Assembly (NCBI GenBank): GCA_946619625.1
Contig: CAMOMF010000214.1
Coordinates: 1 to 14,599 of the forward strand
Length of the DNA stretch: 14,599 nucleotides
Direction: 5' to 3'
Source of the DNA: an uncultured Bacteroidales bacterium
Lineage (GTDB): Bacteria > Bacteroidota > Bacteroidia > Bacteroidales > Paludibacteraceae
Under the pieces are notes generated by a model, which saw nothing but the letters and a program-made list of their open reading frames with translations, searched no databases and had not been told where the DNA came from. Shown here piece by piece: positions 13,054 through 14,599 of this stretch. A program made the position numbers and the translations under genes. Within the stretch, counting starts at the first letter, position 1; each line of letters starts with the position of its first letter.

Positions 13054-14599
13054 ATGAAGAATGTTGACCAAATAGATATCGACTTGATTCGTGACTCCCT
13101 CTTTCGGGGCGAGCAGTTGCAATTGGACGCGGCTGCTCTGTCCCGACTGAACGAGAGTTACACTTTTCTGGAATCTTTCTCCAAGGATAAAGTTATTTAT
13201 GGTATCAACACCGGCTTCGGGCCGATGGCGCAGTGGCGTGTGGACGACCACCACTTGCGTGCTTTGCAGTACAATATCATCCGCTCGCATGCCACCGGAG
13301 CGGGCGACCCCTTGGACGACCATCTTGTCGCGGCGGTGATGTTGGCGCGCATTGGTTCTTTCCTGCAAGGGAAAAGTGGTGTGCACCCCGAGATAGTCCA
13401 ACTGCTTATCGACTTTGTCAACAAGGGCATCTATCCTTTCGTCCCCAAGCACGGCAGTGTGGGTGCCAGCGGCGATTTGGTGCAACTGGCACATGTGGCG
13501 CTATGCCTCATCGGAGAAGGGAAAGTGCACTATCAAGGGCAGTGGAGACCCACCGCAGAGGTGTTGGCGGAGTGCGGGTTACAACCCATCGGCATCCATA
13601 TCCGCGAGGGACTCAGTGCCACCAACGGAACCAGTGTCATGACCGGCATTGCTTCGGTCAACCAACTTGATGCAGAGCAACTGCTCCGATGGTCAACTGT
13701 CGCAGGCGTCTGGATGAACGAGATTGCCGCCAGTTACGACGACCTCATGTCGGCACCGCTCAACGAGTACCGTCGCCATGAAGGGCAGATTTTTATCGCC
13801 TCCGAGATGCGCCGGCTCAGTCATGGTAGCAAGCGTCTGCAGCGCCGCGAGAACAAGTTGTACGACGAGGGACACCGCGATGTCACCGTCTTCAAGGACA
13901 AAGTGCAGGCGTACTACTCCCTCCGCTGTGTGCCGCAAATCCTCGGACCTGTGTATGAGACCCTGTCCAATGCCCGCCATATCATCGAGGATGAACTCCG
14001 TGCAGCCAGCGACAACCCCATCGTCGATCCTGTTACGCATAACGTTTACCACGGGGGCAATTTCCACGGCGACTATATTTCCCTCGAGCAGGATAAAGTC
14101 AAGATTGCCGTTGTGCGCTTGGCAATGGTGGCGGAGCGGCAACTCAACTACCTCTGCCACGACCGTATAAACGGTATTCTCCCGCCTTTCCTCAACCTCG
14201 GCACGCTCGGACTCAACTACGGTATCCAGGCATGCCAGTTCACCGCCACCAGCACCACTGCCGAGTGTCAGACGCTCGCCATGCCCAACTATGTGCACTC
14301 TATCCCTAATAACAATGATAATCAGGATATAGTCTCCATGGGTACAAACTCTGCGGAACTCTGTCGTCAGGTCATTGACAAGGTTCATCGTAACCTTCAT
14401 CGAGGGGTTGTCGTTGAGGAACTGCACCAGCGGCGCCAGCAACTCCATGCCTCGCTCGCTCAGTTCCACGTCCACATCGGGCCCGAAGAGGTCCTCGAAG
14501 TATATCCGCTGCCCTATCGGCATACGGTCCAGCTGCACATCGCGACGGGCCTCGGCAATGAGGTAGTCGTCCTCGCTCTTGGCGGTATTCACTTCTTCG
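13054..14599 (+). CDS. Aromatic amino acid ammonia-lyase (TAL/HAL family), 3' end replaced
   Basis: The frame encodes an MIO-type ammonia-lyase, closest from memory to Flavobacterium tyrosine ammonia-lyase. Evidence includes YGINTGFGPMAQ (Y49), the MIO triad Ala138-Ser139-Gly140 in GSVGASGDLVQLAH, EGLSATNGTSVMTG at 185-198, YYSLRCVPQILGPV (R291) and the late motif NNNDNQDIVSMGTNSA (419-434). Such enzymes deaminate Tyr, Phe or His to 4-coumarate, cinnamate or urocanate; in Bacteroidota this branch often feeds aryl-polyene or flexirubin pigments, but the substrate cannot be fixed from sequence. Homology ends near residue 443 (14382), about 60 residues short of the family length. The frame stays open to the window edge, but residues after that are His-rich antisense of an OmpA-like fragment, not lyase. 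Either the gene is broken here or the sequence is chimeric. Confidence 0.88.
   Translation, partial: MKNVDQIDIDLIRDSLFRGEQLQLDAAALSRLNESYTFLESFSKDKVIYGINTGFGPMAQWRVDDHHLRALQYNIIRSHATGAGDPLDDHLVAAVMLARIGSFLQGKSGVHPEIVQLLIDFVNKGIYPFVPKHGSVGASGDLVQLAHVALCLIGEGKVHYQGQWRPTAEVLAECGLQPIGIHIREGLSATNGTSVMTGIASVNQLDAEQLLRWSTVAGVWMNEIAASYDDLMSAPLNEYRRHEGQIFIASEMRRLSHGSKRLQRRENKLYDEGHRDVTVFKDKVQAYYSLRCVPQILGPVYETLSNARHIIEDELRAASDNPIVDPVTHNVYHGGNFHGDYISLEQDKVKIAVVRLAMVAERQLNYLCHDRINGILPPFLNLGTLGLNYGIQACQFTATSTTAECQTLAMPNYVHSIPNNNDNQDIVSMGTNSAELCRQVIDKVHRNLHRGVVVEELHQRRQQLHASLAQFHVHIGPEEVLEVYPLPYRHTVQLHIATGLGNEVVVLALGGIHFF
14380..14397. repeat. 6-bp inverted repeat at the lyase/OmpA junction
   Basis: aaggtt (14380-14385) and aacctt (14392-14397) flank catcgt exactly where lyase homology ends on + and OmpA-like coding ends on -. 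Short inverted repeats at such a switch are seen at inversion breakpoints and at amplification chimeras. Confidence 0.7.
14384..14599 (-). CDS. OmpA-like domain fragment, cut at both ends
   Basis: On the - strand, from the window edge to about 14384, the sequence reads as real coding DNA. It begins EEVNTAKSEDDYLIAEARRD, continues VQLDRMPIGQRIYFEDLFG and then VELSERGMELLAPLVQFL and NDNPSMKVTMN. The pattern of vG..I.f...f, then eLs..g...L..Lv.fL..NPs.kV, is that of the OmpA C-terminal peptidoglycan-binding domain, found in outer-membrane proteins that anchor the envelope. The expected next motif (GHTD-like) is missing because the frame runs into antisense lyase sequence (LVND...). The 5' part is outside the window. 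The open frame that continues to 13693 is therefore not a true protein beyond about 70 residues. Family assignment rests on pattern only. Confidence 0.6.

Noticed and set aside
13693..14592. A 299-codon - strand open frame with a GTG start
   Set aside because: Only its first 70 or so residues look like protein (OmpA-like). The rest is exact antisense of the lyase core, including its MIO-family motifs on the + strand.

Overview
The window looks like a stretch of chromosome from a member of the Bacteroidales (Bacteroidota). Three lines of evidence support this. Three genes start behind a Bacteroidota-type promoter (a TTG-type box, 20 bp, then TAACTTTG). The RecJ, Tdk, RprY-like and aromatic amino acid lyase proteins resemble Bacteroidota versions. 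Two secreted proteins end in the same short C-terminal motif that recurs in Bacteroidales exported proteins. No tRNA, rRNA, CRISPR array or insertion sequence was recognised.

Left part (1-2548, + strand, visibly AT-rich): the 3' end of an unidentified gene, a very acidic 96-residue protein whose frame continues for 22 codons past its stop, and a secreted BspA-like leucine-rich-repeat protein with twelve 23-residue tandem repeats, closed by a strong terminator. Next (2549-3159) comes a GC-rich remnant of a TPR-like gene on the - strand, with its own stop and hairpin, then an AT-rich spacer and the cinA promoter. cinA (3160-4428) faces, and overlaps by 9 bp, the end of the - strand gene train.

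The - strand train (12725 down to 4420) is recJ, tdk, priA, a large secreted GH13 alpha-amylase, an unlisted 53-residue peptide and an OmpR/RprY-type regulator. recJ, tdk and priA are DNA maintenance or nucleotide salvage genes; tdk and priA overlap by 4 nt, and priA starts with TTG. The amylase carries CBM26-like starch-binding modules on both sides of an intact catalytic domain. The regulator has lost its phospho-acceptor Asp and the other main receiver residues, so it probably works without phosphorylation. PriA seems to lack the winged-helix domain between its N-terminal domain and helicase core.

On the right, a 328-bp divergent spacer separates recJ from an aromatic amino acid lyase (tyrosine/histidine ammonia-lyase family) with an intact MIO Ala-Ser-Gly triad. 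Its homology stops at about 14382. Beyond that point the - strand codes instead for the first part of an OmpA-like domain, itself cut at the same place. A 6-bp inverted repeat lies at the junction, which is either a real inversion breakpoint or an assembly/amplification chimera.

The points most worth a second look are the degenerate regulator with the small peptide and repeated mini-ORFs just upstream of it, the lyase/OmpA junction, and the shortened PriA. All functional statements come from reading the sequence and from recalled family knowledge; no database search was run.
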